Source of the DNA: Desulfosporosinus youngiae DSM 17734
Lineage (GTDB): Bacteria > Bacillota > Desulfitobacteriia > Desulfitobacteriales > Desulfitobacteriaceae
Length of the DNA stretch: 64,000 nucleotides
Assembly: GCF_000244895.1 (NCBI RefSeq)
Contig: NZ_CM001441.1
Coordinates: 1,694,226 to 1,758,225 of the forward strand
Reading direction: 5' to 3'
Shown here: one piece after another, positions 15,302 to 23,962 of the stretch
How positions within the stretch are numbered: the first letter of the stretch is position 1
Layout: each line of letters starts with the position of its first letter
Program-made: the position numbers and the translations under genes
The notes under the pieces: model-generated
Database searches by the model: none
Seen by the model: only the letters and a program-made list of their open reading frames with translations
What the model was told of the DNA's origin: nothing

Positions 15302-17149
15302 ATGAGTACGGCAGTAGAAACAAAAGAATTCCAAACAGAAATCAGACAATTATTGGACATTGTTATTCATTCTCTTTATACTGAGCGCGAGATTTTCTTG
15401 AGAGAACTTGTTTCCAATGCAGCTGATGCCATGGAGAAGGTACGTTACACACTGTTAACTGAATCAGGAGTTAAGGATAAAGATGCGGCTTTAGAAATTC
15501 AAATCGATACGGATGACAGCGCCCATACTCTAACTATAACAGATACCGGAGTCGGGATGACCAAAGAAGAGTTAGTCGAAAATATAGGGACCATTGCCCA
15601 TTCGGGGTCCAAAGAATTCATCAAACACTTAAGCAGTAAAGGGGATCAAAAGGATCTTAACCTTATCGGGCAATTTGGGGTTGGATTTTATTCAGCCTTC
15701 ATGGTGGCAGATAAAGTGACGATTCATACGCGCTCTTACCATCAAGAAGGAAAAGGTTATGTTTGGGAATCTGATGGTGTAGGGAGTTATACAATTACAG
15801 AAGGAGAGGACCGGGTTAGGGGAACAAAAATGGTCCTTCACTTAAAAGAGGATGCTCACGAATTTGCTAAGGAAGAAACCATTAAACGGGTCATAAAGCA
15901 ATATTCCAGTTTTGTACCCTATCCAATTACTGTTAATGGGCAGAAAGTAAATACGGTAGATGCCCTGTGGACTAAGAACAAAAGTGAGATTTCGGATAAT
16001 GACTACACAGAGTTTTATAAATTTATTGCCAATGCCTTCGATGAACCGCTCTTTCGTCTGCATTTTTCCTCAGACGCTCCCTTAAACATTAACACCCTAT
16101 TATTTGTTCCTAAAGAAAACTTCGAGCAATTTGGGTTCGGACGCACTGAGCCGGGGGTAAGCCTGTACTGCAAAAAGGTTCTCATCCAGGAAAAGTCTCC
16201 TCTTGTTTTGCCCGAGTGGCTGCGCTTCCTGAGAGGGGTCATAGACAGTGAAGAACTTCCGCTGAATATTTCGCGGGAGACGATGCAGGACAGTGCCCTG
16301 GTCAGTAAGCTCAACAAAGTAGTCACAAGCCGTTTTATTAAGTTTCTTGACGGACAATCAACATCTGAGCCTGAGAAGTTCAAGGAATTTTGGGAGAAAT
16401 TCAACTTCTACCTTAAAGAAGGCGCAGCAAATGACCTTACTCATCAAAAAGAACTTATTAAACTATTAAGATTTGAATCTTCAAGCACCCAGCCGGGTGA
16501 ACTAATATCCTTAGCTGATTATGCAGGCAGAATGAAAGAGGATCAATCCGCTATCTATTACGTTAATGGTCCTTCCCGCGAGGTCATAGAATCCGGTCCA
16601 TACCTGGAAATATTCAAGAACAAAGGGTTTGAAGTGATTTATACCTATGCAGCCATTGATGATTATATCTTTGGAGCAATCAGGGAATATGAGGGTAAGA
16701 GGCTTATATCGGCGGATGAAGCAGACTTGAATTTAGGTGATACCGAACAGCAGAGCAGAAGTGAAGATGCGCTTTCAGAAGAAGATGTTCTGGCCCTTAC
16801 CAACTGGCTTAAAGAGGTCTTAGGAAGCAAGGTCACCGAAGTACGGGAATCCAAACGACTGGTTGATAGTCCTGCAGTGGTACTTAGCCCATATGGCACG
16901 AACAGTATGCAGCGGATGATGCAGCTTGTAAATAAAGACTTTAATAGCGTAGGTCCCAGTGTATTAGAAATAAACTCAGCACACCCAATGATTAAACGCT
17001 TGGATACTGCTCGTAAAAACGAAGATGCTTTCGCCAAAGTTGCGGCAGAGCAAATCTTCGAAAACGCACAAATCGCGGCAGGACTCATTATTGATCCCAG
17101 GGGAATGGTAAATCGTCTTAATGAGATTTTAGAGCGTGCCTTAGGATAA
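15302..17149 (+). CDS. htpG: Molecular chaperone HtpG (Hsp90)
   Basis: Cytosolic ATP-dependent chaperone, 615 residues, a normal length for bacterial Hsp90. The GHKL ATPase domain is evident: 'ELVSNAADAMEK', 'DTGVGMTKEELVENIGTIA', lid region 'GQFGVGFYSAFMVA' and 'GTKMVLHLKED'. The middle domain carries the catalytic Arg segment 'PLNISRETMQD', and the C-terminal dimerisation domain ends near 'NRLNEILERALG'. AUG start with GGAGG upstream. A hairpin GGCTCCGGC/GCCGGTGCC (15250-15269) lies in the leader; I see no CIRCE element. A clear terminator follows. Confidence 0.96.
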   Translation: MSTAVETKEFQTEIRQLLDIVIHSLYTEREIFLRELVSNAADAMEKVRYTLLTESGVKDKDAALEIQIDTDDSAHTLTITDTGVGMTKEELVENIGTIAHSGSKEFIKHLSSKGDQKDLNLIGQFGVGFYSAFMVADKVTIHTRSYHQEGKGYVWESDGVGSYTITEGEDRVRGTKMVLHLKEDAHEFAKEETIKRVIKQYSSFVPYPITVNGQKVNTVDALWTKNKSEISDNDYTEFYKFIANAFDEPLFRLHFSSDAPLNINTLLFVPKENFEQFGFGRTEPGVSLYCKKVLIQEKSPLVLPEWLRFLRGVIDSEELPLNISRETMQDSALVSKLNKVVTSRFIKFLDGQSTSEPEKFKEFWEKFNFYLKEGAANDLTHQKELIKLLRFESSSTQPGELISLADYAGRMKEDQSAIYYVNGPSREVIESGPYLEIFKNKGFEVIYTYAAIDDYIFGAIREYEGKRLISADEADLNLGDTEQQSRSEDALSEEDVLALTNWLKEVLGSKVTEVRESKRLVDSPAVVLSPYGTNSMQRMMQLVNKDFNSVGPSVLEINSAHPMIKRLDTARKNEDAFAKVAAEQIFENAQIAAGLIIDPRGMVNRLNEILERALG

Positions 17150-17158
17150 ATCCGACAT

Positions 17159-17193
17159 GAAAGAGTTACAAACTTTGTAGCTCTTTCTTTTTT
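17159..17193 (+). terminator. Intrinsic terminator of htpG
   Basis: Stem GAAAGAGTTACAA / TTGTAGCTCTTTC with one G-U pair and loop ACT, then a run of T broken only by one C. Confidence 0.88.
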
Positions 17194-17571
17194 ATGATCG
17201 CAATACGATTATCTAATTGATCAATAAGAAATAAGAATTTTACAAGCTTGTTAAAATTCCTTAGACTGATAGTGATAATAAGAACAAATGTGTTCTAAAA
17301 TGCTTACAATACCTAGTCCTTCATTTTAACATTCAGTTATTCGATGCGTTAAAGGAGGGTGCTAAACATAGGTAAAGGTTAATCTTGTTAATGGGGAGAT
17401 GGGACTCCATTTATGTGAAAACGTTCTCAGGGTAAGTCGATGTTGAATAGCGCCATATTCAACATCGACTGAATTGTGTTACACAAAGGCTTCTAAAAAT
17501 GGTGGGATTGAGCGTTCCTGGTAGGAATAAACAAATGGATTCGCTATTTTAGCTACAAGGAGTGGTCAAAA
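17194..17571 (+). other. Leader and promoter region of the dsrMKJOP cluster
   Basis: About 380 bases with no gene. Contains a small dyad AGAACA-N4-TGTTCT near 17280, an orphan ribosome-site word AAAGGAGG near 17352 that is not followed by a usable start, the perfect hairpin at 17435-17470 and a short dyad TTGTGTTACACAA shortly after it (near 17475). No sigma-54 site was found here. Confidence 0.5.
17435..17470 (+). promoter_or_regulatory. Perfect 15-bp hairpin in the dsr leader
   Basis: AGTCGATGTTGAATA (17435-17449), loop GCGCCA, TATTCAACATCGACT (17456-17470). No U-run follows, so it is not a standard terminator; it could be an operator dyad or an mRNA structure ahead of the RsbRD-like gene and dsrM. 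Confidence 0.6.
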
Positions 17572-18105
17572 TTGGACAGAAAGTTTACTGAGATCTTAGC
17601 AGCAAAGAAATCCACCATTTCGAAACGATGGTTAGAGATGATTATCGCATCATATCCCAATGACAATTCAGGGTTTTTAATGAACCAAAAAGATCGGTTT
17701 TCAAATCCTGTAGGCTATACGTTCTCGACAGGGATCGACGGGATTTTGGAGGTCCTTGCCAAAGGGGAAGACTTTGCGGAAAGCGTACAATTTCTCAATG
17801 ATATTATTAGAGTCAGGGCGGTTCAGGATTTCACGCCGGCGAAGGCTATGGCGTTTATTTTTCAACTCAAAACTATAGTACGGGAAGAACTGGAAAAGGA
17901 AATAAGGCAGAACCAGATCTATGGCGCATTATTAGAGTTTGAATCTAAAATAGACGATCTGGCCCTTACTGCCTTTGATATATATGTAAAATGCCGGGAA
18001 CAGATCTACGAACTGAGGACAGATGAGCTTAAACGGATGACATTTACACTCTTAAAGAAAGCGAATTTGATGTCCGAGATTCCTGATCAAGAATTCGAAC
18101 CGTAA
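17572..18105 (+). CDS. RsbRD N-terminal-domain-like protein preceding dsrM
   Basis: 177 residues, mostly alpha-helical, resembling the RsbRD N-terminal (globin-fold sensor) domain of stressosome RsbR paralogues, without the C-terminal STAS domain. Visible features: N-terminal 'KSTISKRWLEMIIASYP', 'FTPAKAMAFIFQLKTIV' in the middle and a C-terminal helix with 'CREQIYELRTDELKRM'. Genes annotated this way are commonly found just before dsrM in sulfate reducers. TTG start with AAGGAG 9-10 bases upstream; dsrM follows after 29 bases. A regulatory or assembly role for the Dsr membrane complex is inferred from position only. Confidence 0.75.
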   Translation: MDRKFTEILAAKKSTISKRWLEMIIASYPNDNSGFLMNQKDRFSNPVGYTFSTGIDGILEVLAKGEDFAESVQFLNDIIRVRAVQDFTPAKAMAFIFQLKTIVREELEKEIRQNQIYGALLEFESKIDDLALTAFDIYVKCREQIYELRTDELKRMTFTLLKKANLMSEIPDQEFEP

Positions 18106-18134
18106 GACCAAAAATAAAGGAAGGAGGTCGTAGA

Positions 18135-19136
18135 GTGAAAGTCTTGTTTTCTTTCCTCGCAGTCATTTTAATCATTCTAGTCGCCGCCATGGGAGCGTTT
18201 ATCACAAATCTGCATTATGTCTTTGGTATTATTATACCGTATTTAGCCTTCGCTATGTTTGTGGGTGGATTCATTTTCCGAATCGTCAAATGGGGGCGCT
18301 CTCCAGTACCGTTCCGTATTCCTACAACAATTGGACAGCAAAAATCACTCCCTTGGATTAAACAAAACAAGATTGAAAATCCCACAAGTGCTTTTGGTGT
18401 TATTGTCAGAATGGCTATGGAAGTGCTCTTTTTTCGTTCGCTGTTCCGTAATACTAAGACCGAATTAAGAGAAGGGCAGAAGGGCCCTGAATTATCCTAC
18501 GGCTCGGCAAAATGGCTATGGTTAGGTAGTTTGGTCTTTCACTGGTCGTTTCTCATCATCATTGTAAGACATCTTAGATTCTTCTTGGAGCCTGTTCCGT
18601 TTTTAGTGCAGGCCTTCGAAAGTGTCGACGGAATCTTACAAATTGGATTGCCCGCAATCTACTTGACAGATGTTTTCATTTTAGCTGCAATTACCTATTT
18701 GTTCTTCAGAAGAATTGTTGTTCCACAGGTTAGATACATTTCGCTTCCTGCAGATTTCTTCCCCCTGTTTATGCTTATGAGCGTAGCAATATCGGGGGTC
18801 TTGATGCGGTATTTCTACAAAGTGGATCTTGTCGCTGTCAAGCAACTGGCAATTGGATTAGCTACTTTTCAACCAGTTCTCCCTACAGGGATCGGCCCTA
18901 TGTTTTTCATCCATATCTTCTTGGTCAGTGTGCTGTTTGCCTACTTCCCAACAAGTAAGCTAATGCATATGGGTGGAATCTTCATGAGTCCTACTCGAAA
19001 TATGATCAGTAATAACCGGATGGTCCGGCACATTAATCCTTGGAATCCTGAAGTTGAAGTTCATACCTATGAAGAGTATGAAGATGAGTTCAGGGTCAAA
19101 ATGAAAAAAGCTGGTATACCGGTAGAAAAGGAGTGA
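18135..19136 (+). CDS. dsrM: DsrM, heme b membrane subunit of the DsrMKJOP complex
   Basis: NarI-like cytochrome b, 333 residues with about six membrane helices. Candidate heme ligands are His residues in 'LVFHWSFLIIIVRHLRF' and 'MFFIHIFLVSVL' plus 'KLMHMGG'. It exchanges electrons between menaquinone and the DsrK iron-sulfur protein on the cytoplasmic side. GTG start with GGAGGTCG upstream. dsrK begins six bases after the stop. The C-terminal soluble tail 'INPWNPEVEVHTYEEYEDEF' is typical of the family. Confidence 0.93.
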   Translation: MKVLFSFLAVILIILVAAMGAFITNLHYVFGIIIPYLAFAMFVGGFIFRIVKWGRSPVPFRIPTTIGQQKSLPWIKQNKIENPTSAFGVIVRMAMEVLFFRSLFRNTKTELREGQKGPELSYGSAKWLWLGSLVFHWSFLIIIVRHLRFFLEPVPFLVQAFESVDGILQIGLPAIYLTDVFILAAITYLFFRRIVVPQVRYISLPADFFPLFMLMSVAISGVLMRYFYKVDLVAVKQLAIGLATFQPVLPTGIGPMFFIHIFLVSVLFAYFPTSKLMHMGGIFMSPTRNMISNNRMVRHINPWNPEVEVHTYEEYEDEFRVKMKKAGIPVEKE

Positions 19137-19142
19137 TCGTGG

Positions 19143-20762
19143 ATGGCACCGAAAGTTAAGCTTCCTAAGCCGGGAGAATTATCTAAGATAGATTTTAAGA
19201 CTCCGGCGACGGATTGGATGGATACACCCGTTGAATTCAAACCGGGTACCTATTGCTGGGGAGCAAAAGAAAAAGATTTACTCACATTAGGCTTACCTAA
19301 CCCAAGACAGTGGTCGCCAGCTGACGAAGACTGGAAAATACCAGATGGTTGGGAAACTACAATCTTAGATGGAATCGCTGAGAGACTTAGTAAGTATCGC
19401 TCCTTTAAACTTTTTATGGATATATGCGTTCGATGCGGTGCCTGTGCTGATAAATGTCATTTCTATATCGCCACTGGTGACCCTAAAAATATGCCTGTCC
19501 TGAGAGCAGAGCTGATACGGTCCGTATACAAAAAATATTTCACAAAATCAGGAAAGTTCCTGGGGCGTTTAGCCGGAGCCAGAGAACTTGATATGAACGT
19601 CTTAAAGGAATGGTGGTCTTACTTTTTCCAATGTACCGAATGTCGAAGATGTTCTGTTTACTGTCCCTATGGTATTGATCAGGCAGAAGTTACGATTATC
19701 GGCAGGGAACTTCTTAATTTAGTCGGATTGAATATCGATTGGATTTCCGGACCTGCCGCAGCCTGTTACATGAAGGGTAATCACCTCGGGTTGGAGCCTC
19801 ATGCAATCACAGGAAACATTGAGTCCATGTGCGATGATATCGAGGATATAACCGGAATACGGGTTAATCCGACCTTCAATAGAAAAGGAGCAGAGATCCT
19901 ATTTGTCACTCCTTCTGGAGACCTTTTAGGTGAGCCGGGGGTTTACACATGTATGGGGTATCTCATGCTTTTCCATGAGTTAGGTCTGGACTACACTTGG
20001 AGCACTTATGCTTCCGAGGGTGGGAATTTCGGTTTCTTCACTTCGAACGACACGGCTAAGAGACTAAACTACAAGATTTATGCTGAAGCAAAGCGACTGG
20101 GAGTTAAATATATCATTGGCGGAGAATGCGGTCATATGTGGAGGGTCCTGAATCAATACATGGATACCTGGCATGGTCCTGCCGACTTCCTCGAAGTACC
20201 GGTATCCCCGATAACTGGTACAGTCTTTGAAAATGCTAAATCGACAAAGATGATTCATATTTCTGAGTTTACCGCTGACTTGATTAAACATAAAAAGCTG
20301 AATCTTGATCCAACCCGCAACGACCATCTGAAGGTAACCTTCCATGATTCCTGTAATCCATCCAGAGGAATGGGAATGCTGGATGAGCCGCGTGAAGTCA
20401 TTAAAGCTGTTTGTAATAATTTCTACGAGATGCCTGAGAACACGATCAGAGAAAAGACCTTCTGCTGTGGAAGCGGATCAGGACTGAATGCTTCTGAAAA
20501 TATGGAACAGCGGATGAGAGGCGGCTTGCCGCGGGCCAATGCTGTTAAGTATGTACGTGAGAAGCATGGAGTTAATATGCTGGCAAACGTTTGTGCAGTT
20601 GACCGTGCAGCACTGCCTGCTCTTATGGACTACTGGAATCCCGGGGTAGGGGTCACTGGTGTGACTGAGCTGGTTGCTAATGCCTTAGTGATGAAAGGCG
20701 AGAAAGAGAGAACGACGAACCTCCGTTTTGAAGATTTACCGGGAAAAGGAGGTAATGAGTAA
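19143..20762 (+). CDS. dsrK: DsrK, HdrD-like iron-sulfur subunit
   Basis: Cytoplasmic catalytic subunit thought to reduce the DsrC trisulfide, 539 residues. Two [4Fe-4S] motifs: 'CVRCGACADKCHF' (about 95-107) and 'CTECRRCSVYCPYG' (about 164-177). The CCG-type site for a special [4Fe-4S] cluster is formed by 'HDSCNPSRGMG' (about 401) and 'FCCGSGSG' (about 440). The N-terminal third before the first cluster is typical DsrK. Its TAA stop shares one base with the dsrJ ATG. Confidence 0.95.
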   Translation: MAPKVKLPKPGELSKIDFKTPATDWMDTPVEFKPGTYCWGAKEKDLLTLGLPNPRQWSPADEDWKIPDGWETTILDGIAERLSKYRSFKLFMDICVRCGACADKCHFYIATGDPKNMPVLRAELIRSVYKKYFTKSGKFLGRLAGARELDMNVLKEWWSYFFQCTECRRCSVYCPYGIDQAEVTIIGRELLNLVGLNIDWISGPAAACYMKGNHLGLEPHAITGNIESMCDDIEDITGIRVNPTFNRKGAEILFVTPSGDLLGEPGVYTCMGYLMLFHELGLDYTWSTYASEGGNFGFFTSNDTAKRLNYKIYAEAKRLGVKYIIGGECGHMWRVLNQYMDTWHGPADFLEVPVSPITGTVFENAKSTKMIHISEFTADLIKHKKLNLDPTRNDHLKVTFHDSCNPSRGMGMLDEPREVIKAVCNNFYEMPENTIREKTFCCGSGSGLNASENMEQRMRGGLPRANAVKYVREKHGVNMLANVCAVDRAALPALMDYWNPGVGVTGVTELVANALVMKGEKERTTNLRFEDLPGKGGNE

Positions 20763-21229
20763 TGTATAAAGGCGGAAAAATAATTGCTTCACTCATTATC
20801 TTTGCAGCTCTTTTCACAATACCCTTCCTTTATAACATGGGAAAGGTTAATGCCGGACCAGATGTAGCATTAGACACACCTGCTATCCAACAACTTACGG
20901 ATAAGCAATGTGTCGAGTCGCCGGAATTTATGAGAGCCAATCACATGCAGCTTCTCAATCAATGGAGAGAGGAAGCGGTTCGAAACGGCCAGACAGTCTA
21001 TATCAATAGTCAAGGTAAGGAATTCGAAATCAGTCTTCAAAATACATGTCTGGAATGTCATGAGTCGGCTTCGAACCCAGTAGTCTTAAGCAACCCAGCG
21101 AACACCGCAGGAGTAAGTAATCCGGCCATTAATGATTCACCTGAATTTTGTGCCTCCTGCCACGATTATTCAGCTGTGAAGCCGCTATGTTGGACTTGCC
21201 ATTTTGAGCCAAAGGAGGCGGTGAAATGA
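20762..21229 (+). CDS. dsrJ: DsrJ, triheme cytochrome c
   Basis: 155-residue exported cytochrome anchored by one N-terminal helix ('IIASLIIFAALFTIPFLY'). Three CxxCH motifs are present: 'CLECH', 'CASCH' and 'CWTCH'. The region 'KQCVESPEFMRANHMQLLN' carries the conserved Cys known as an unusual heme ligand in DsrJ. TAATG overlap with dsrK and ATGA overlap with dsrO mark translational coupling. Confidence 0.95.
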   Translation: MYKGGKIIASLIIFAALFTIPFLYNMGKVNAGPDVALDTPAIQQLTDKQCVESPEFMRANHMQLLNQWREEAVRNGQTVYINSQGKEFEISLQNTCLECHESASNPVVLSNPANTAGVSNPAINDSPEFCASCHDYSAVKPLCWTCHFEPKEAVK

Positions 21230-22026
21230 GTATCAATAGACGACAATTTTTGAGAAGAGCTGGTATGATCACTGCATTGGGATTAGGAAGTTCCTTTGTA
21301 ATCAGCGGTTTCCGGAAGAAGGATGTTGCTGAAGCAGCCGGCTATGCTAAGGCACCTAAAGATTTGCCGGCTAAACGTTGGGCTATGGTTGTTGATATGA
21401 GTAAGTTCAAGACAGAAGCAGATTTTAACCGGGTTATCAATGCTTGTCACAAACTCCATAACGTTCCCAATTTCGGCAATTCGAAAGATGAAATTAAATG
21501 GATCTGGAAAGATGATTATCATCATACCTTTGCCGGTGGATTTAACGAATATTTGGATGAGCATGTGATGCATAGTCCCTTTATCGTAACCTGTAATCAT
21601 TGTGATCATCCGCCTTGTGTAAAGGCATGCCCTACTCAGGCGACATTCCAAAGGCCGGACGGGATTGTGGCAATGGACTTTCACCGCTGTATCGGCTGCA
21701 GATTCTGCATGGCGGCCTGTCCCTTCAGTGCCAGAAGCTTTAATTTCAAAGATCCCAGACCCTATATTGATGATGTTTCAAGTGAGTATCCAACCAGAAC
21801 CCCAGGGGTCGTTGAAAAATGTAATTTTTGTTACGAACGCTTAGCAGAAGGACTTCAGCCTGCTTGTGTAGAACAATCAAATGGCGGATTAATATTTGGA
21901 GATTTAGATGATCCTAATTCAGAGGTGCGCAAGATCATTAGTACACAACTTACGATTCGGCGTAAACCGGAATTGGGAACTCAACCGTGTGTTTACTACC
22001 TAGTAGGAGGTGGCGAACATGATTGA
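21226..22026 (+). CDS. dsrO: DsrO, Tat-exported ferredoxin-like subunit
   Basis: 266-residue extracytoplasmic iron-sulfur protein. The N terminus is a twin-arginine signal ('NRRQFLRRAGMITALGLG'). Cluster motifs: 'CNHCDHPPCVKACPT', 'CIGCRFCMAACPFSA' and 'CNFCYERLAEGLQPACVE', matching the multi-[4Fe-4S] pattern of DsrO. It works with the NrfD-like DsrP and DsrJ on the outer face of the membrane. Start ATGA overlaps the dsrJ stop. Confidence 0.95.
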   Translation: MSINRRQFLRRAGMITALGLGSSFVISGFRKKDVAEAAGYAKAPKDLPAKRWAMVVDMSKFKTEADFNRVINACHKLHNVPNFGNSKDEIKWIWKDDYHHTFAGGFNEYLDEHVMHSPFIVTCNHCDHPPCVKACPTQATFQRPDGIVAMDFHRCIGCRFCMAACPFSARSFNFKDPRPYIDDVSSEYPTRTPGVVEKCNFCYERLAEGLQPACVEQSNGGLIFGDLDDPNSEVRKIISTQLTIRRKPELGTQPCVYYLVGGGEHD

Positions 22027-23179
22027 GAAAGCATTATCGGGCAGCAAAAGGTACTGGATATGGGTTTCGCTGTTACTTGTTGGTATAGCCGTAGGGTTTT
22101 ATGCCTATATGAACCAGTTTAACTATGGTTTAGGCGTAACAGGTATGAGCAGGGATGTATCGTGGGGATTATACATTGCCCAATTTACCTTCCTTGTTGG
22201 TGTCGCGGCGTCTGCAGTTATGTTGGTTTTGCCGTATTATCTTCATGATTTCAAGAGATTTGGCAAAATGGTCATCCTTGGAGAGTTTATTGCTATTCCA
22301 GCGGTGATTATGTGTATGTTATTTATTGTCGTAGACTTGGGTCAGCCAATGCGGATTATGAATGTTATTCTCCATCCAAGCCCCCGTTCAGTGATGTTTT
22401 ATGATATGATCGTGTTATGCGGGTATCTTCTCATCAATCTGGTCGTTGGTTGGACGACGCTCGCTGCTGAGCGTAAGGGATTCCCTTATCCGAAATGGGT
22501 AAAACCAATTATTTACTTATCAATCCCTTGGGCTTTTAGTATTCATACTGTTACAGCCTTTCTATACGCCGGTCTTCCAGGCAGACATCTCTGGTTATCT
22601 GCTATTATGGCGGCACGCTTCTTGGCTTCGGCTTTTGCAGCTGGTCCTGCAATCCTGCTCCTTCTCTGCTTTATCGTCAGGAGGGTCACCAAATTTGATC
22701 CGGATCCCGGTGTGGGAGCAATTCAGTCCCTTGTAAAAATTATCAGATATGCTATGATTGCCAATGTGTTCTTCTATCTCTTAGAGGTGTTCACTGCATT
22801 CTATAGTAATATACCTGAATATAGTGCAGCTTTAAGATACACTCTCTTTGGCTTAAATGGTTATAATAACTTAGTTCCCATTATGTGGACAGCCGTTGTC
22901 TTAGCGTTATTGGGAATTGCCTTACTCATCTTCCCTACACGAAAGAATGGGGTGACCTTGACAATTGCTTTGTTATCGATCATTATTGCTAACTGGATCG
23001 ATAAAGGTATGGTGTTAATTGTTGCTGGATTTGTCCCCAATTCCTTCGAAAGAATCGTTGAATACTCACCGACTCTTAATGAAATATTAGTAACTTTGGG
23101 TGTATACTCAATTGGCTTCTTGTTATTAACAATACTCTATAAAGTTGCGGTCTCAGTCAGAGAAGAGAAAGCAAGCTAA
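22019..23179 (+). CDS. dsrP: DsrP, NrfD-like integral membrane subunit
   Basis: NrfD/PsrC-family quinone-interacting membrane protein, about 386 residues with roughly ten helices and no heme or Fe-S motif, as usual. Recognisable blocks include 'VSWGLYIAQFTFLVGVAASA' (about 44-63 from the first ATG) and 'HPSPRSVMFYDMIVLCGYL' (about 122-140). I place the start at ATG 22019, eight bases after GGAGG, overlapping the dsrO stop; the GTG at 22010 would have the ribosome site inside it. Last gene of the dsrMKJOP run. Confidence 0.94.
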   Translation: MIEKALSGSKRYWIWVSLLLVGIAVGFYAYMNQFNYGLGVTGMSRDVSWGLYIAQFTFLVGVAASAVMLVLPYYLHDFKRFGKMVILGEFIAIPAVIMCMLFIVVDLGQPMRIMNVILHPSPRSVMFYDMIVLCGYLLINLVVGWTTLAAERKGFPYPKWVKPIIYLSIPWAFSIHTVTAFLYAGLPGRHLWLSAIMAARFLASAFAAGPAILLLLCFIVRRVTKFDPDPGVGAIQSLVKIIRYAMIANVFFYLLEVFTAFYSNIPEYSAALRYTLFGLNGYNNLVPIMWTAVVLALLGIALLIFPTRKNGVTLTIALLSIIIANWIDKGMVLIVAGFVPNSFERIVEYSPTLNEILVTLGVYSIGFLLLTILYKVAVSVREEKAS

Positions 23180-23366
23180 GCTTCAATATTGATTTGGTTT
23201 TTGATGCTTGTTTGGGAGGTGAGGGATTAACAATTCTGATCATGCTTAATCAGCACAATAAAACATTAGTCCAAATTATTTAAAGTGCATTAGCAATGAT
23301 CAAATCCGGAATCCTGATCTCAAGCAGTATCAATTTTATAAACACACTTAAGGAGGAATTTTAATT

Positions 23367-23684
23367 ATGGCTCAATTAGTAGTAGGCGATTTAACTGTTG
23401 AACTGGACGAAGACGGTTTTCTAGAGGATTATGCAGTATGGACTGAAGACGTAGCACATGCCCTCGCTGCCACTGAGGATGTAGAAGAACTTACTGAAGA
23501 TCATTGGAAAATGATCAACTATCTACGTGACTATTTCGAGCAGTTTGGTGTTGCACCAATGGTTCGTAAAATGGTTAAAGACACTGGTTATGACCAAAAG
23601 AAAATTTACGAATTATTCCCTGCTGGCCCTGGAAAAGGTGCTTGTAAAATTGCTGGACTTCCAAAACCAACCGGTTGCGTGTAA
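23367..23684 (+). CDS. dsrC: DsrC, sulfur-carrier protein
   Basis: 105-residue DsrC/TusE-family protein. The C-terminal arm 'GKGACKIAGLPKPTGCV' keeps both redox cysteines (penultimate Cys and the Cys 11 residues before it), so it is a true DsrC able to form the trisulfide product of sulfite reductase that DsrK reduces. AAGGAGG lies 8 bases before ATG. It is separated from dsrP by 187 bases, with a terminator of its own, so separate expression at a higher level is plausible. dsrAB are not in the window. Confidence 0.96.
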   Translation: MAQLVVGDLTVELDEDGFLEDYAVWTEDVAHALAATEDVEELTEDHWKMINYLRDYFEQFGVAPMVRKMVKDTGYDQKKIYELFPAGPGKGACKIAGLPKPTGCV

Positions 23685-23720
23685 GTCCTGGATTTAAGTT
23701 GCTTAAATGATGGATCATAG

Positions 23721-23756
23721 AGAGAGCCGATCAGATTTGTGGTCGGCTCTCTTTTT
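23721..23756 (+). terminator. Intrinsic terminator of dsrC
   Basis: Ten-bp GC-rich stem AGAGAGCCGA (23721-23730) / TCGGCTCTCT (23743-23752) followed by a T-run. Confidence 0.9.
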
Positions 23757-23962
23757 AATCTATCAGAATGTAGTAGTAGTTATTAGGCTGATCTGGAAGT
23801 CTTCATTTATCCGCGGTAAGCAACTAGTTTAGGGCAGTTGAAATAAATGTGGGAGACAGGTAGAATAGTTTATAATTTGTTTATAGTCTGTTTAGGGAAA
23901 ATCAAGACACGTGAGTTAGAATATAGTTAAGATCTATCCAATTAATTTAAGGAGTTGACAAG

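Noticed and set aside
17194-18135. Sigma-54 promoter upstream of dsrM
   Set aside because: No TGGCA-N7-9-TTGC match with correct spacing was found.
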